From contig JAWUZG010000056.1 of the NCBI GenBank assembly GCA_036785705.1, forward strand, positions 745,001-809,000: a DNA stretch of 64,000 bases, in the 5' to 3' direction. This DNA comes from Acanthornis magna. Lineage: Eukaryota; Chordata; Aves; Passeriformes; Acanthizidae. Shown here piece after piece: positions 44,940 through 56,530 of this stretch. The translations under genes and the position numbers were made by a program. The notes beneath the pieces were generated by a model that made no database searches, was not told the DNA's origin, and saw only the letters and a program-made list of their open reading frames with translations. The number at the start of each line of letters is the position of its first letter. The stretch's first letter is position 1.

Positions 44940-45270
44940 CCCATGCAGGGAGCGTGCAACAGTTGGGGCCTCTTATGATAATTATCTGCTATACAGTAGT
45001 TAACAGCAACAATGCACGCAGCAGTGACTCGGACAGGGATACACTACCCCCAGAAACATTGCAAGGGAAAACAAGCACAAAGAGGAAGTTGTGGATGAGC
45101 AGAATAGGGATATTATCGAATGCAAACATATTTTTGAGCTCTGTGATCGAACTGGAAGGCAGGTTTTTGGGCTGTAACGAAAGAAATCGTGTTATTACCC
45201 ACTTGCACAGCCTGACAGCACAGCCCCATGCAGAATGCATGAAAGCTTTCCCTTTCTATTATGCTTAGGG
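44940..45270. promoter_or_regulatory. strong conserved-looking noncoding block beside a SINE fossil
   Basis: CpGs are spared across the block in CpG-poor DNA (GAGCGTGC, ATGCACGCAGC, GACTCGGAC, ATTATCGAATGC, GTGATCGAACTG, TAACGAAAG, AATCGTGTTATTACC). It also has TTATGATAATTATC and GAATGCATG cores. It is open for 104 codons on plus (44954-45268) and 83 on minus, but has no splice sites of note and no family, so a coding exon is less likely than a constrained enhancer. It begins about 30 bases after the MIR-like fragment, raising the possibility that part of it is a co-opted repeat. Confidence 0.4.
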
Positions 45271-45419
45271 GCTGTGATGGAAACTCATTTTTTCTTCTTT
45301 TCATAAATAAAACCATAAATGACTAGCAGTCTGGAAAGGCAAAATCTTGCGGGGGGGAGCTGCTCTCATGTTTTATCAATGAGGAAGCACAGCACTGGGC
45401 ATCATGATTTGTCTGTTTG

Positions 45420-45620
45420 CCTGTTTTCATTATCTTTTTAATGTTAACATTAAAGTCTTCTGGAGACTGTATTAAAAAAACCCGGTGTCGAATGACTATT
45501 TGAATAGAGATGAAATGCACCTTTGAGAATAGCAGGTAATAGCACGGTTTTGCTTCTGCCTATGAGCTGAGAAATGCGTTGTAATGTCAATGCCGGGGGT
45601 GGCTGAAAAATTATTTCCTG
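45420..45620. promoter_or_regulatory. enhancer-like block containing an 18-bp palindrome
   Basis: TTTAATGTTAACATTAAA at 45437-45454 is a perfect 18-base palindrome; its GTTAAC centre with flanking ATTAA recalls HNF1-type dimer sites. Downstream are spared CpGs (ACCCGGTGTCGAATG, AGCACGGTTTTG, AATGCGTTGTAATG) and CACCTTTGAG. Composition and motifs support a regulatory element. Confidence 0.35.
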
Positions 45621-48600
45621 TTCCAGGTTCTCTGTGTTGTCTTGTCTCCTTTGGCCTTCGCTCAACAGCAGCCAAAGGAGAGCTGGGGGCCTTGGGATCC
45701 CAAAGGGCAGCACTTTCTGGCTAAAAATGACCATGAGATGTGCTGCTCTGACTCACCTGAGGCTGTGAGTGCTGCCCCAGCCACTCACAAGCTGCTTCCA
45801 GGTTACAATCCCTGTCCATCCCCTGGCAGCTCAAGTGCTCAGGGATGCTCCGAGAAAAAGGGAGGTGCAGAGGTAAAAACCAAAACCAGCTCTACTTTTA
45901 TACCACCTTCTTATGCTGTACAAAGCAGAGCCTAAAAACTTTAGGCCAGCTTTTGTTTTGTTGATTTTTTTAACTAGATTTGATTGTTTTCATTCCTGCT
46001 CAGGGTCTTTTTTATTAGACATTCAGGTCTTGTCAGTCTTGTTTCTCTGGAAGATTTTGTGGATGGGTAGATAACTAATAGGTTTAGGATATCAGAGGAA
46101 CCAATAAATTGCAAGAGCCCTAAAAAATCACACATAGATTTTTATCTAAAATGAGGCAGTTGCTTAAAGGGTACCACAAAGATGCATTTTACTAACATAA
46201 CAAATGTTCAGGCCAGCTTTTGCTTAGCAGGAGGTGCAGACTGCTTAGGAAATTTGCTTCACAGCCCACCCAAAAATGCTGAGACAAGTGCAAAACCCAT
46301 GTACACACATGCTTACGTGCAAACACAGGGATTTTTAACAAGGAGTAAGCAACTTCCCTGTGAATTCCTCTGCTCCTCTTACTGGTTTCTGGCAGACTCT
46401 CCCCGATTTCACCAGTGCATTCTGTGCAAAAGCAGCTGATAATTATCCTTTATTGGGCATCAAAGCCAGAAATGATGGGTGAGATCACTTATGCCACATT
46501 CACATTTTTCATACACACATATATGTTGCTTATGGCACAATTCAGTCCTTCTGTCACTGTTCTGCTACAGAAATACTGGCAATGGGGAGCAATTATCTGC
46601 TTGTGCCCTTCTGTCCCTCCTGATGGAGATGGAAAAAAACATGGAAAGGAGTGAAAAAGCTTTACCAAACTCTCTGAAGCAAACCTGCCACCTCTGAGCT
46701 TCCTGGAGCAGCTATTCCCACATGTGTTGTGTACAGATGAAGGAAATTATTTTATTCCAAAATCAAAAACCTGATAAACTCTAAGGAAAAGTGAAAACAT
46801 CAGAGCCCAGAAAGTGGACCATTAGCTAACTGTGAGTGACAAGACTTCAGTCCTGTGTTTCTTCCTTGCCTTCTTCATGCGGGCCCATCTACAGACCCAG
46901 GTCCTATCCAGGAGCCAGGGTGCAGGCTGGGCTCCCACCTGACTCTGCAGAGAAGCCAGTTGGTTATGGGGGAGCCAGATTTCTTATGGAGTCCATGATT
47001 AAAGATGCTGTACCCCAACTGCACTTGGGCAGGTGCTTATCTGCACAGAGAACTCATTAAGTCGACAGTAAAACTGAAAGGGAAATCATTGGGATCTAAA
47101 GTGCAGGCCTAAAGATGAGCACAGTCCCCAGTGCACTCCTGAATCAGGGCCAGGATAAGCAAAGAGCAGAGAAAAGGGGATTATTTCAGCTTTTTTCCCT
47201 TCTGGATGCTCCATATGCTCCAGCCAGCTGTTCTGGGTTTGTTCATAGTCATTACAGTGGGTATGTGTGACAGACTCTACCTCCCTTCAGAGTGACTCAA
47301 TCATACAGGGTCTCACATGGTTTGCTCAAGGCTTTAATGCAGGCTGTGTCCCCCCCAGAGCTCCACACCCCCTCATCTCTCCTCCTGTCTAACTCCAATG
47401 GCTCAAACAAGTCCCACACATTGTTAGGTGTGGTTAGACAAAGGTTAGGTGATTGTTCTGTCTGTTCAGAGTTTCCTCCTTCACCCACTGCGCACCTGCC
47501 ATCTTATATACATTTCAGCTTCCAGAGGGTACATATTTCACTAAAACAACAGGCAAACTTGTTTTGGGGAAGTCAAATTTCTAGCTAAGAAGCTATCATG
47601 AGGAACAAATTCAGAGGCTCAGAGCTTTCATGGCACCAGAGCCTGACCTGCTCACCGACGCCACAGAAGCATTCCCAGGTAGATCTGCCTCCACCACTCC
47701 AGCCAAGTCACCATCCCCTGTGAGTTCTCCAGCTCCCCACAGGATCCCAGAGGGAGCAGAGGCTCGACCAATAACCCAGCATAAGCTTTTCACAGCACAG
47801 GGCCAAACCCTGAGCTCTGGGCTGAGGAGGGCCTTAGACATACAACAGTGGCTGGGACATCCCAGGATCAGATGCCTCATTTATTCCCCATGTTCCCCTA
47901 AGCAGAGGGGCCCACTGCTAGGAAAAGTCTTTAGCGTTTAGTATTCTATCATTCCTTCCAAAAACTGCCATGCCACTCGCCCACAGTGGGTCTGAAACGT
48001 GATGACAGGAGAATTTGGCTGTTTTCCTGCTACTGTCCCAAACAATCACATCTCCATAACACTTGCAGCCTTCTCTGAGCCTTTCTTCTCTTATTACTTC
48101 ACCCATTCAAACACCAGAAATCCTTCCCCATCGTTTATTTTCCAGTAGATTTCCCTTCCAGTGGCTCAGAGTGGGTCCTCCCACTGTTCCCCCACATGTT
48201 GTCTCTCAGTTTTAATCAAAGTCACTTCCTTATTTCCCATCTGATTACCCAAGTGCTGCCTGGCCCTCAGCCACCCTCAGAGCTGGCATAAGCAGGTGCA
48301 GCTCTGACAAAGTGACATCAATCTGTGTGCACCCTGAATTGGAGTTGTCTTCCTGAAGGAGACCTCTTGATCCCAAGCATTTCTGAAAGCACAGTCGCAT
48401 GGTTTGCCCACGTGACTGAAGCGCAGGAGAGGAGGCAGTTCTTGCCTCTTTAACCTACTCCGAGGATCACCAAATGAAGCCTCTGCCTCATTCTGTACAC
48501 CTTCTCCCTCTCTTTGAAATGTAAATGCACTCTTTTCAGCTTCGGTGTTGGGTCAGAGATTGATGAGGCTGCTGAGAGCTCCTGCGGTATCAGAAGAGCC

Positions 48601-50776
48601 TTCATTTACATTTCTCACCACAACCAAATCACTCTGTGCTCTCCCTTGTCCCATTGCGAGATTCTCCCATTTGAGTTCCTTTCCAGCCGAAAGGGTGTGG
48701 TGCTCCCTTCAGCTCCCGGCAAAGGTGTCAAACACAATCAATGTCTGACTTCTCTGCCCCAATATCGCTACAGCCCCACACAGGCAGTGGAGACATCACA
48801 CACAGCCTGTCCCTTGCACCTGCAGCTTGTACCTGGCAGGAGGCACCTGCGACTGCACTGTTGCAATAATTGTAACCTGAGGAAAAGGGGAAATAAACTG
48901 ATTCTCCTTTCTAGCCTGGTTCCCAGCTGACTGGAAAAAACGCCTGTCTGCAGATTCATCTTCAGGGAACTCCCAGAGTCCCGGAGCACACACAGATACA
49001 AACCAGAGCCTGGTTTTTAGAAGATATATTTGTGCCAGAAGCCTTGAAAGTATTTCTAAGCTACAAGCAACACTCTGCTGACTCACACTTCCACTGAAAG
49101 CCATTCAGTTTTCAGAAGCATCAATGATATCTGCCCAGGGACCTTCAGCTCTGAGTTATTAGGTTTGCTTTACTAGCGAAGCCAACACAAAATCCCGTGT
49201 TTTGGACACCAACAGGATTTGAGCAGTGGAACTCCTTGTTTCAGGGGGCTGGATGCTATAAATTCTTGTAAGCTGGAAGACTGACTGAGCAAATTCAAGG
49301 GAGAAAACCCCATCTAGAGCTACTGAATGTAGGAAATGACATTTGGCTAAGAAAGTCGTAAATCTTTGGGGCTGGAGAGAGTATATTAAGAGGTGTCACT
49401 ACATGCTTATCCTGTTCCTACATTCATCCTCAGGCATCCACTACTTACCACTGCAGGAGAAAGAAAATGTGGCTGGATGCTCTTATTTAGGCTAAGGCAA
49501 GCAAAGCACCCTTGAATACACCTGTACACCAAAACTACCTGCACAGACCCCCACAAGCCTGTCCACCCATCACCACATTGCACCAGGAGCTACAACTGAG
49601 CCACACTGTCGTGATGAAGGATTTGCCTCTTGATACACTGCAGAGAGCTCCTGTTGAGGGTCAGAGACCTGTATTTACCTCTATTACCTTCAACACCCAA
49701 GGGAGTACAGGAGAATAGTCATCCCAAGCTCGTTTTACAACCAGCAAGAGAGGAGAGCATGGCCAGAAGGCAAGTGGCCTCAGATGAGCTGATTTCTCTC
49801 TCCCTGAGCACAGTGACTGTCTGATAGCAGCACCAACACACACAGCTGCACTCACAGTTTATCTGCATTCCTCAAGCTTGGATGGGATGGATCCAAACTT
49901 CCACAACACACACAGAGAACAGAACCCACACCTCATTGCCCCGTACAATGAAGTAATGCACTGCTGCAGCCTCAGTCTTGCATGGCAATTGTTTTTGAGG
50001 AATTACAGGGCAGCATCTTTGTGAACACCCTGAGAAGGGCTGTTCTCAAACACTCCTCAGGCCACTGCAGGCAAATTACCTGATCAGAATAATCCCTGCA
50101 TTTGGCCAAAGGAAGAGCAACCAAGACTAGAGTTCCACCATAATTCTGGGGAGAAAGATGTGTAAAGCAGACCTCCCAAGGTCATGGCTGACAAGACACA
50201 TCCACAGCTGCACCAGCAGCTGTCAGGCTCTGTGGAGATGCCTTTGCTCAGGAGATCTCTGGGAAATAAAGGACATCACTGAGCACAGGGACTAGGTATG
50301 GACAGCATGTTTCAGTCTCCTATGACCTGGGCACAGAGAATAAAGCCCTCCTGCTCATTCCCTGTGCACAGAGATGTGCACCATCCCTTCAGATGCAGTT
50401 CAGCCTCATGCTGGAAAAACAAAGGGAGGTACTAAAGGCCAGAGCTTCTCCTTTTTACTTTGACAGCTCTGAAACACCAAATATACCACAGCATCTGGCT
50501 AAGCAGCCTGGCACATGCTGTCGCTCCCTTGCCAGGGAGACTGACTGACAGATTAGATCAGACACACAGATAATGGGCTGGGACATCTTGAAGCCCCATT
50601 TCAAGCTGATTCCTGTTTGCAGCATTAATCCCCGGTGACAGAGGGCCCCCCAACATGCAGAAACCAGCTGTGCAGCACTGTAAGTAGGACATGTCATACG
50701 TGCTAAGGACAGCATGAGGGACTTCTGGGGTGCCTTGGTGCATGCTAGGGCAGAATGTCCCAGTAAGAAACTCTGC
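45621..50776. other. gene-free DNA
   Basis: No recognisable gene, RNA or young repeat. Small AT-rich stretches at 45950-46180 and 46730-46800 carry no distinctive motif set. Candidate splice sites at 49450-49492 on the minus strand (acceptor GCTTGCCTTAG, donor GTAAGTAG) flank a 43-base segment but are probably chance. Confidence 0.5.
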
Positions 50777-50845
50777 CACTGATATGAGGAAAGGCTGAAA
50801 TGACTGTTGTGAACAGTGAAGTAGAACAGAGAAGTCCCAGCATAC
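50777..50845 (+). mobile_element. possible old CR1 fragment
   Basis: TATGAGGAAAGGCTGA at about 50783 is identical to a common CR1 ORF2 segment encoding the YEERL motif. It is followed by poorly matching sequence and then AACAGAGAAG..CCCAG, where CR1 reads GAGAAGAGAAGGCTC. Only about 60 bases are involved. Confidence 0.4.
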
Positions 50846-51184
50846 AGATGGGAGGGTTGAAGTCTCCCTAAAGACAGCCTCTATGTAACCCATTGCTAAG
50901 CTTCCTATCAGCAAATGCACGAAGCACTCTCCTGTCACTAGATCTCAGATATCGCTAAAATGAATGCCAAAGAGCAGCCACAAAATTAAACTTTGATCAG
51001 GGAGGGTCGTCTCCCCCAGCACTCGCACCGCACGTGCAGCGATCCATCAGCCCTGTCGCTCATGGGCTGGCTGCAGCCACAGTCTGTGCCTCTCCCTCCA
51101 CGTTCCAGGTGACCTCTGCCTGATCTCCACTTCAAATGCTCCATCTCTAGCCCCTCTGTCTTCCCTGGCGGCACATCCACCCTC
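50846..51184. other. gene-free DNA
   Basis: Nothing recognised. Confidence 0.45.
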
Positions 51185-51325
51185 TGCTTCTGCCACAGAG
51201 CTATGAATCATGATAGAATAATAAGCTCATTTATGAGCTGCACACAAGCCCAAAGGACCAAAGAGCGAAATAAATCGCTACAAAGCCCTCTAAGCCGATT
51301 TATTCATTCAACAGTTTCTTGCTTT
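51185..51325. promoter_or_regulatory. enhancer-like block with paired inverted repeats
   Basis: AGCTCAT TT ATGAGCT (51224-51239) and AGCGA AATAAA TCGCT (51264-51279) are two short inverted repeats 24 bases apart. ATCATGAT precedes them and AGCCGATTTATTCATTC follows. Spared CpGs and AT-rich cores suggest constraint. Confidence 0.3.
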
Positions 51326-51424
51326 GACTCCAGCCTCCTCTAACCAGTGTCCAAACATTGTGGTAGTACAACAGGAAAAACAGCAACCTTCTTTCAAGAG
51401 GTTCATTACTTTTGTCTTTTCGAG

Positions 51425-51500
51425 ATCAAGAGATGAACTGACTTGTACAGGATTTGAAGCCCGGCATGCCAGCTGAATGCATCACTGCTCTGGCTGACTC
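51425..51500. mobile_element. possible MIR-like SINE scrap
   Basis: GACTTGTACAGGATTTGAAGCCCGGCATG followed by CACTGCTCTGGCTGACTCCC recalls the MIR right half (AAGTGGCAGAGCCAGGATT, GAACCCAGG and a CTGACTCC block). Matches are scattered, so the call is tentative. Confidence 0.28.
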
Positions 51501-52125
51501 CCAGGCTTGCAGTGAGGCCTGCAGCCATGGCTAATATGTAAATGAACTGCTAACACAGGCCTACAGCACTCAGCTTGGCCAGGGAAAGATACTGCCTCAA
51601 CTCCAGGGCCCTCTTGTCCTCAGGATAGTGGATGAGGATCTAATCATGGGCCTCTCTTGGGGCAGAAAGACTTCCAAAGGTGAACACAGCTGTTTGCTGA
51701 CTGGTACAATATAGCATTAATAAAGGGAACTTCACCCTTCTTTCACACCAAGGATCACAACACTCAGCAGATAGCAGTCCCCGCAGGCAGAGCTGCATCC
51801 ATATAACAGCTGAGAATCACTCACCATGCGTCACAAATATGAAGTGGAGGCGAGGCAGGTTGAACACACTGATCCAAGTTTGTCTTTCAAGGTAGGTACA
51901 GAGCTGGGATAGAAATCTTCAGATTCCTCCTTCCTGTCACTCACCATCTTAGCTCCCTTTTGCCTTTCCCCCAAACTTTCATGCCAATAGCTCAAGCCAG
52001 CTTGTCATTTTTTGCCAGGCCTGTCTGTTCTTCAGGCTTACCTACTCCTGGGCTTTCTCACCGCAGCCTCTCCAAGATGCTGGTAGGAAAGTTGTACTTC
52101 CATAGCTTTTTCAACTTTGTCACAG
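51501..52125. other. gene-free DNA
   Basis: Nothing recognised. GCTAATATGTAAATGAACTG near 51531 is octamer-like but isolated. Confidence 0.45.
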
Positions 52126-52200
52126 TTCAGGTACAGAGAATGCGGAGAGCATGTGGTCACACAGGATTTCCCCTTTGAACAGCCACTCACAGAAATCCAG
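52126..52200 (+). other. candidate 75-nt exon, phase 0-0
   Basis: The acceptor-like AGCTTTTTCAACTTTGTCACAG ends at 52125 and the donor CAG/GTAGGTATCC lies at 52200/52201. The 75-base segment is a whole number of codons, and its reading frame is open: FRYRECGEHVVTQDFPFEQP followed by LTEIQ. The residues are charged and not low complexity, but no family is recognised. An alternative acceptor five bases downstream (TTCAG at 52130) is also possible. It could be a pseudo-exon. Confidence 0.2.
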
Positions 52201-54479
52201 GTAGGTATCCAAACCTGGAGTTGCTCCTTCTCAACCTCACCACAAAGTGTGATCTACCATGACGCACATGACCCAGCAGCTGGAGATCCCAGACCTGTTT
52301 CTGTACCTGTTCTTGAATTACCTGAATGGCTCAGGTAAAAAGATGTTCTCACCTGTAAGAAATACTTGCAATCACCCTTTAAACTCCCACTTATTTTTCT
52401 TTTAGGAGGGTGAAAAAAACTGTGCAATGACTCAATAATTCAGCCCAGAGGAACATTCATCTGGGATACAGGAAGGGGTCAGGGTCCCATGGCAGACGGC
52501 ACTGCTCCCCCCTAAGCCTGTCTGTGACTGCCAGGTGCTGCATGAATGCAGAATATTGCTCTCTTATAGATAATTTGGACAGGAGCTGTGAAGGGGAAGC
52601 AGTGGGGCATGGCTATAAGAGAAATAAGCACAAGATGGCATCTATTAGCAAGCATCCAATTTAGTGACCACCCATAAACCAGGCAGTATGAATAAGAGAT
52701 ATTAATGGATCTCTCACAGGCCTTTGCTATTACTTTTTCACATGAGCATCACAGCAAAAAAGGAAGTCTTAAGAGAAAGCTGAGTCCCTTGATTCATTAC
52801 TCCCTCTGAAGTCCTAAAAGCCCCATGGCGAGACAGAAAGCACCAAAACAAACTGCAAGCAGCTTTTCCCTGATCCAGAGGAGTTTTACCCTTTGGGAGG
52901 TAGTTGGCCATTTTTACTGATGTCCTCCCTGCCAAATCCACAAGATTTTCTGAAATCCTTCTGCAGAACAGTTGGCTTCCCAACTGTGTTGCCCTCATGC
53001 TGAGAGTATCCCTAATTTATCTCTGTGGGGATGAGAGGAGCTGAGAGAAAGGCATTCAGTTCTTGAACAAATGAATCCCCCTTTGCTTTCAAAAGAGCCC
53101 AGGAATCTCTCAGCTGGTATTTTCGTCCATGACTAAACACTGGTGGAGGGTGCAATATGTGGCTTAAAGGAACAGCTCACTATCAACACAAACAACTGCC
53201 AGGCTCACATTGCCTCTGCCTTGCAGCAGGACTCTGGCCTTTAAAAGGCTTTTACAACTTCCTTTCCTCTACATAATTAAAAAGTGATTATTTTTGCAAC
53301 GCAGGATGGAATCACTTTCAACATCCTCATGACAGCAAGAAGCTGAAGCAGGGGAGGGAGAGGCACATTTTGCAAGTAGAGGATAAATGGCCTTCCAAAA
53401 ATTGTGGAGGAGGAACAGAAATTGCAAGGAAAGGAGAGGCTGGGAGTGAAAGGAGGGGCTAATTCAATTCCTGTAGGGGTGTAAATTTTGGCAAAGTGGT
53501 TGATCAGGGTTGAGGTTCATTTAGCAGAGCAGTGGGGGAGAATCTGAAAACCAAATTAGTAACGACAATGAATTCTGCCCTGTGTGCTCGGTGCAGGCTC
53601 AACTCAGCACCCATTGCAGCTATTGGAAACCTTCCAAATGACTGCACTGACCCTCAAAGCCTGCCAGCAAGGGCCAGGCTAGGAACCACTAGCAGGAGCT
53701 GCCCAGGACCCAACCAAACCTGGAGTCTCTGAAGGTATCTCACATGCACAGGAATCCCTTCAGCTCTGTGGGGAACAGGCCAAAGCTTCTGCTGGAGTGC
53801 AGGTGAAGCTGCTGACCAAGACAGGAAACTGAAAGAAGCAGGCTGACCTCTCTGACTGCATGGCTGGTCACTGTCTTTAGGAAGGACAATGCCACATCTT
53901 CCTTTCAAAGATGCAGAGTAACTTGCTCGGCAGTTCGGGGAGCGGCGTTGGAGGCTGTTATGGCATAACACAAGCCACAGCTCACGTTTGTCCCATGCTG
54001 CCACCCAGCCAGGCACACGTTATCCCAGCACTGTGCTAATGTAGGCTCAACAACGCCTGAGCTGCCCACAGAACAGGCAGAGCCCACTTGTGCTGCCTGT
54101 GAGAGCTCCTGCAGCAGTGCCACTGCTTGCATGTGAAACAGCCAATTTAAATTTGGCCCTTGCCTGTTTTCAAAAACAGCAGCCTCAGAGCAATCACACT
54201 GTACATACAAAAAGTTCTCTTTTTTTTTTTATTTTTAGTTTTTTTCAAGCAGCTCTGGAACTGATTTGAAAGGCATGCAGGCAGTGCGGTGCTTTCAAGA
54301 ATCCGTTGGATTCAAGAATCAAGAACCTGAGTGTTTTGGGACACTTATTAAGAGCCCACAATGTGCTTTTGAAGAAGGGACTTGACCCCTTGAAGGCATT
54401 TTGCTGCTCTACAGCAGGGTGGCTTCAATCTGGTTCCATACCACAGAGATTGATCCGACACCTCGCAGTATTCAGTTTA
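52201..54479. other. gene-free DNA
   Basis: No recognisable gene. 52540-52740 is AT-rich, with GATATTAATGGATC and CAGAATATTGC. Minus frames 53654-54210 have no domain. Confidence 0.5.
54218..54246. repeat. T-rich low-complexity tract
   Basis: TCTTTTTTTTTTATTTTTAG and TTTTTTTC form a short T-rich tract. Confidence 0.75.
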
Positions 54480-54725
54480 GACATTTTTTCCTCATTTTCA
54501 CAGGCAAAATAACCACTTAAATTTGACTTTGCATCAATAAATTGCCCGAGATAATAGGATAGATGAAAAGAAGAGCTGACTAGCAGGAAAATATAATAAA
54601 AAGGTGCTTGACTGCGTGAGTCAGTTCTGGCCTGTGTGTCGGCAGCACAATTAGTCCTCCCCTTGCAGGCCACATGGTTTGGTGTTGTATCTGACAGACA
54701 AATCAATCCTCCCCTTCTTCTAAGC
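54480..54725. promoter_or_regulatory. enhancer-like block with an AP-1/MARE-type site
   Basis: TGCGTGAGTCAGTT contains a perfect AP-1 heptamer TGAGTCA at 54617-54623 with MARE-like flanks. The block also has CTTTGCATCAATAAATTGC (POU/CDX-like), GAGATAATAGGATAG (GATA-like), AGCACAATTAGTCC and spared CpGs (GCCCGAGA, TGTCGGCAG). The cluster suggests a regulatory element. Confidence 0.32.
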
Positions 54726-54861
54726 ACTGTCTAATGAATAAATCAACAAGGTCACTGGTGCTGCTGCTTTGCCCTTTCCCTGCCAGCCGGCTGGAGCTGG
54801 ACATGCTGCCTGGCTCCATCTGCTGTGCTTCCAACAGGATCCAAGTGTCCTGGGGAGCAAG

Positions 54862-54952
54862 ATGGAGCGGTTAAAACACACAACTGGGCAGCAAAAGTCA
54901 CTGGGTTTACTCCTGGCTAGTGTGTTGTCTTAGGCAAGTCACACCAACCCTT
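54862..54952 (+). mobile_element. MIR-like SINE fragment
   Basis: GATGGAGCGGTTAAAACACA, then CACTGGGTTTACTCCTGGC and CTAGTGTGTTGTCTTAGGCA followed by AGTCAC follow the order of the MIR 5' half. That half has the GTGGTTAAGAGCA block, the CTGGGTTCAAATCC block and the CTAGCTGTGTGACCTTGGGC block followed by AAGTCAC. The copy is old and sense-oriented. Confidence 0.6.
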
Positions 54953-55247
54953 ACCAAACAATGGTGAGCCAGCCGGTGGAAGAGGGGGAAATCAAGGAAC
55001 ACCTCAGAAGGGAAGACATATCAAAGGACTTGATGCCACTGGTTGGAGTGGGAGCTGCCACACAGCAGCCAAGGGGGCAGGAGGACACGCTGGAACCCAG
55101 CACCAACCCAGACCCCTCCTGCCTGGCACAGCCCCCAGCACAGCAGGCACAGGGCTTTGCTGGAGAGCCCTCAATGGTTACACCACGCACTATAAACAAA
55201 TTGCTATAATGATCTGGTCTTGTGCGTGCAAAGGGGCCCCGAGCTAG
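54953..55247. other. gene-free DNA
   Basis: Nothing recognised between the two SINE-like fossils. Confidence 0.4.
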
Positions 55248-55375
55248 TTGATGCAATAATAACAACAATAGCTGTAATTTACTCAGCACCAAGTATGCAT
55301 CAAGTGTTTTCAAAACACACAGGCAGATGAGGCTCCTGTCCCAAAGCACTCACTCTGAATGGAGAGGAGGGAGAG
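55248..55375 (+). mobile_element. ancient SINE/MIR-related fragment
   Basis: AATAACAACAATAGCTGTAA, TTTACTCAGCACCAAGTATG and CATCAAGTGTTTTCAAAACA recall the old AATAATAGCTAACATTTATT, GAGCACCTACTATGTGCC, AAGCACTTTACA series found in MIR and L2 tails. CTCCTGTCCCAAAGCACTCA recalls the related CCCTGCCCCAAAGAGCTCAC block. Family assignment is uncertain. Confidence 0.45.
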
Positions 55376-56404
55376 ATGGGAAAACAAACATGAGGGGATA
55401 GGTAAGAACAGCAGCATGTCTGAGACCTGCAAGCAAAGCTTCTGGCAGACCTGTTGCAAAGCTGCCACCCAGCCCCACCCAGCTGTGCCTGCTTTTTTGT
55501 TTTACCCAAGGCTGTTCCCTTGAGGGATTTGCCTCAGAACTCCATACAAGGCCAGGATCCCCTCCACTGCTTCCCCAAATAAAGAATTTCCCACCTCTCC
55601 TCTAACTCCTTCAGTCCCACATCTGCCTCATTTTAGCATCCCTGAAATTCCTGCAGACCAACAAATAACACAGGACCAAAATGCTTTGGGAGGCCCATAA
55701 AAAGCAATTCCTTCAGCCTGAGCCACAGCCTGGTGTAAGAGGTAAATATGATTTCTGTGGCAGCCACAGGAGGGGTTGGGACAAGGGATGCAAAGGAAGA
55801 GCCAGCTGAGAAGGCAGAGGGGAGCGCTGAAGGGGAAGGGGATGACACAAAACTCACTAGGCCTGAAGTCAAGTGAAGAGAGTGTCACACTTCTGACCTT
55901 GTGGAAAGGATTCCATGAGAGGAGCACATATCCCCTGCCAGGCCGTGGGCAGCAGTCAGTCATACATAGGAGAAGCATGACTGAGCTGGAAAATGGCCGA
56001 GGGCTCCATGTGACAAGACTCACACCCTCAAAGGGAGGCATTTTCTCATTCATCCCCTTTCCCTCATTGCCTCTGACACTGCCAGTCAGTTACCCAGCCC
56101 CGCCCTTCCCAACCTACCCTCCTTTTTCCCTGCCAAGCTGACAGGCTGCTTCCAGCACCCAGAGAGCTTTTCCCCTTTCCTACACAGTGAAGTCCCTGGA
56201 GAAAGGCCCTGCCTTCCCTCTGTTAGCTCTGAGAGCCTGCGATGCCATGGGAGCCAGCGGCGGCTCCATCCCTGGCTCTCACCCACACATCCATATGAGG
56301 ATTTGTGGATGTGCTGGCACACAAACACCTAGGAGAGCTGTAGGAAACTCGTGGAGGGATAACCCAGCAGCCTGGCACAGCAGGAGAGCCCTGAATACAA
56401 ACAG

Positions 56405-56530
56405 CTGTGAGGAAAAAAAGAAGTAGAACAGAAGGAAGAGCAGAGGCAGGAGGAAGAGACAATGTGGACTTGCAGGAAGAACAGAGGAGTCAAGCAGGAC
56501 AAAAGACACAGCAGGAGAAAAGCAAGAGGC
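56405..56530. repeat. purine-rich tract
   Basis: AGGAAAAAAAGAAGTAGAAC, AGAAGGAAGAGCAGAGGCAG and GGAGGAAGAGAC runs give a strong purine bias on the plus strand over 120 bases. Confidence 0.6.

Noticed and set aside
49450..49492. Minus-strand 43-base unit between a good acceptor and GTAAGTAG donor
   Set aside because: Short, one open but meaningless frame; similar chance pairs are expected in this much sequence.
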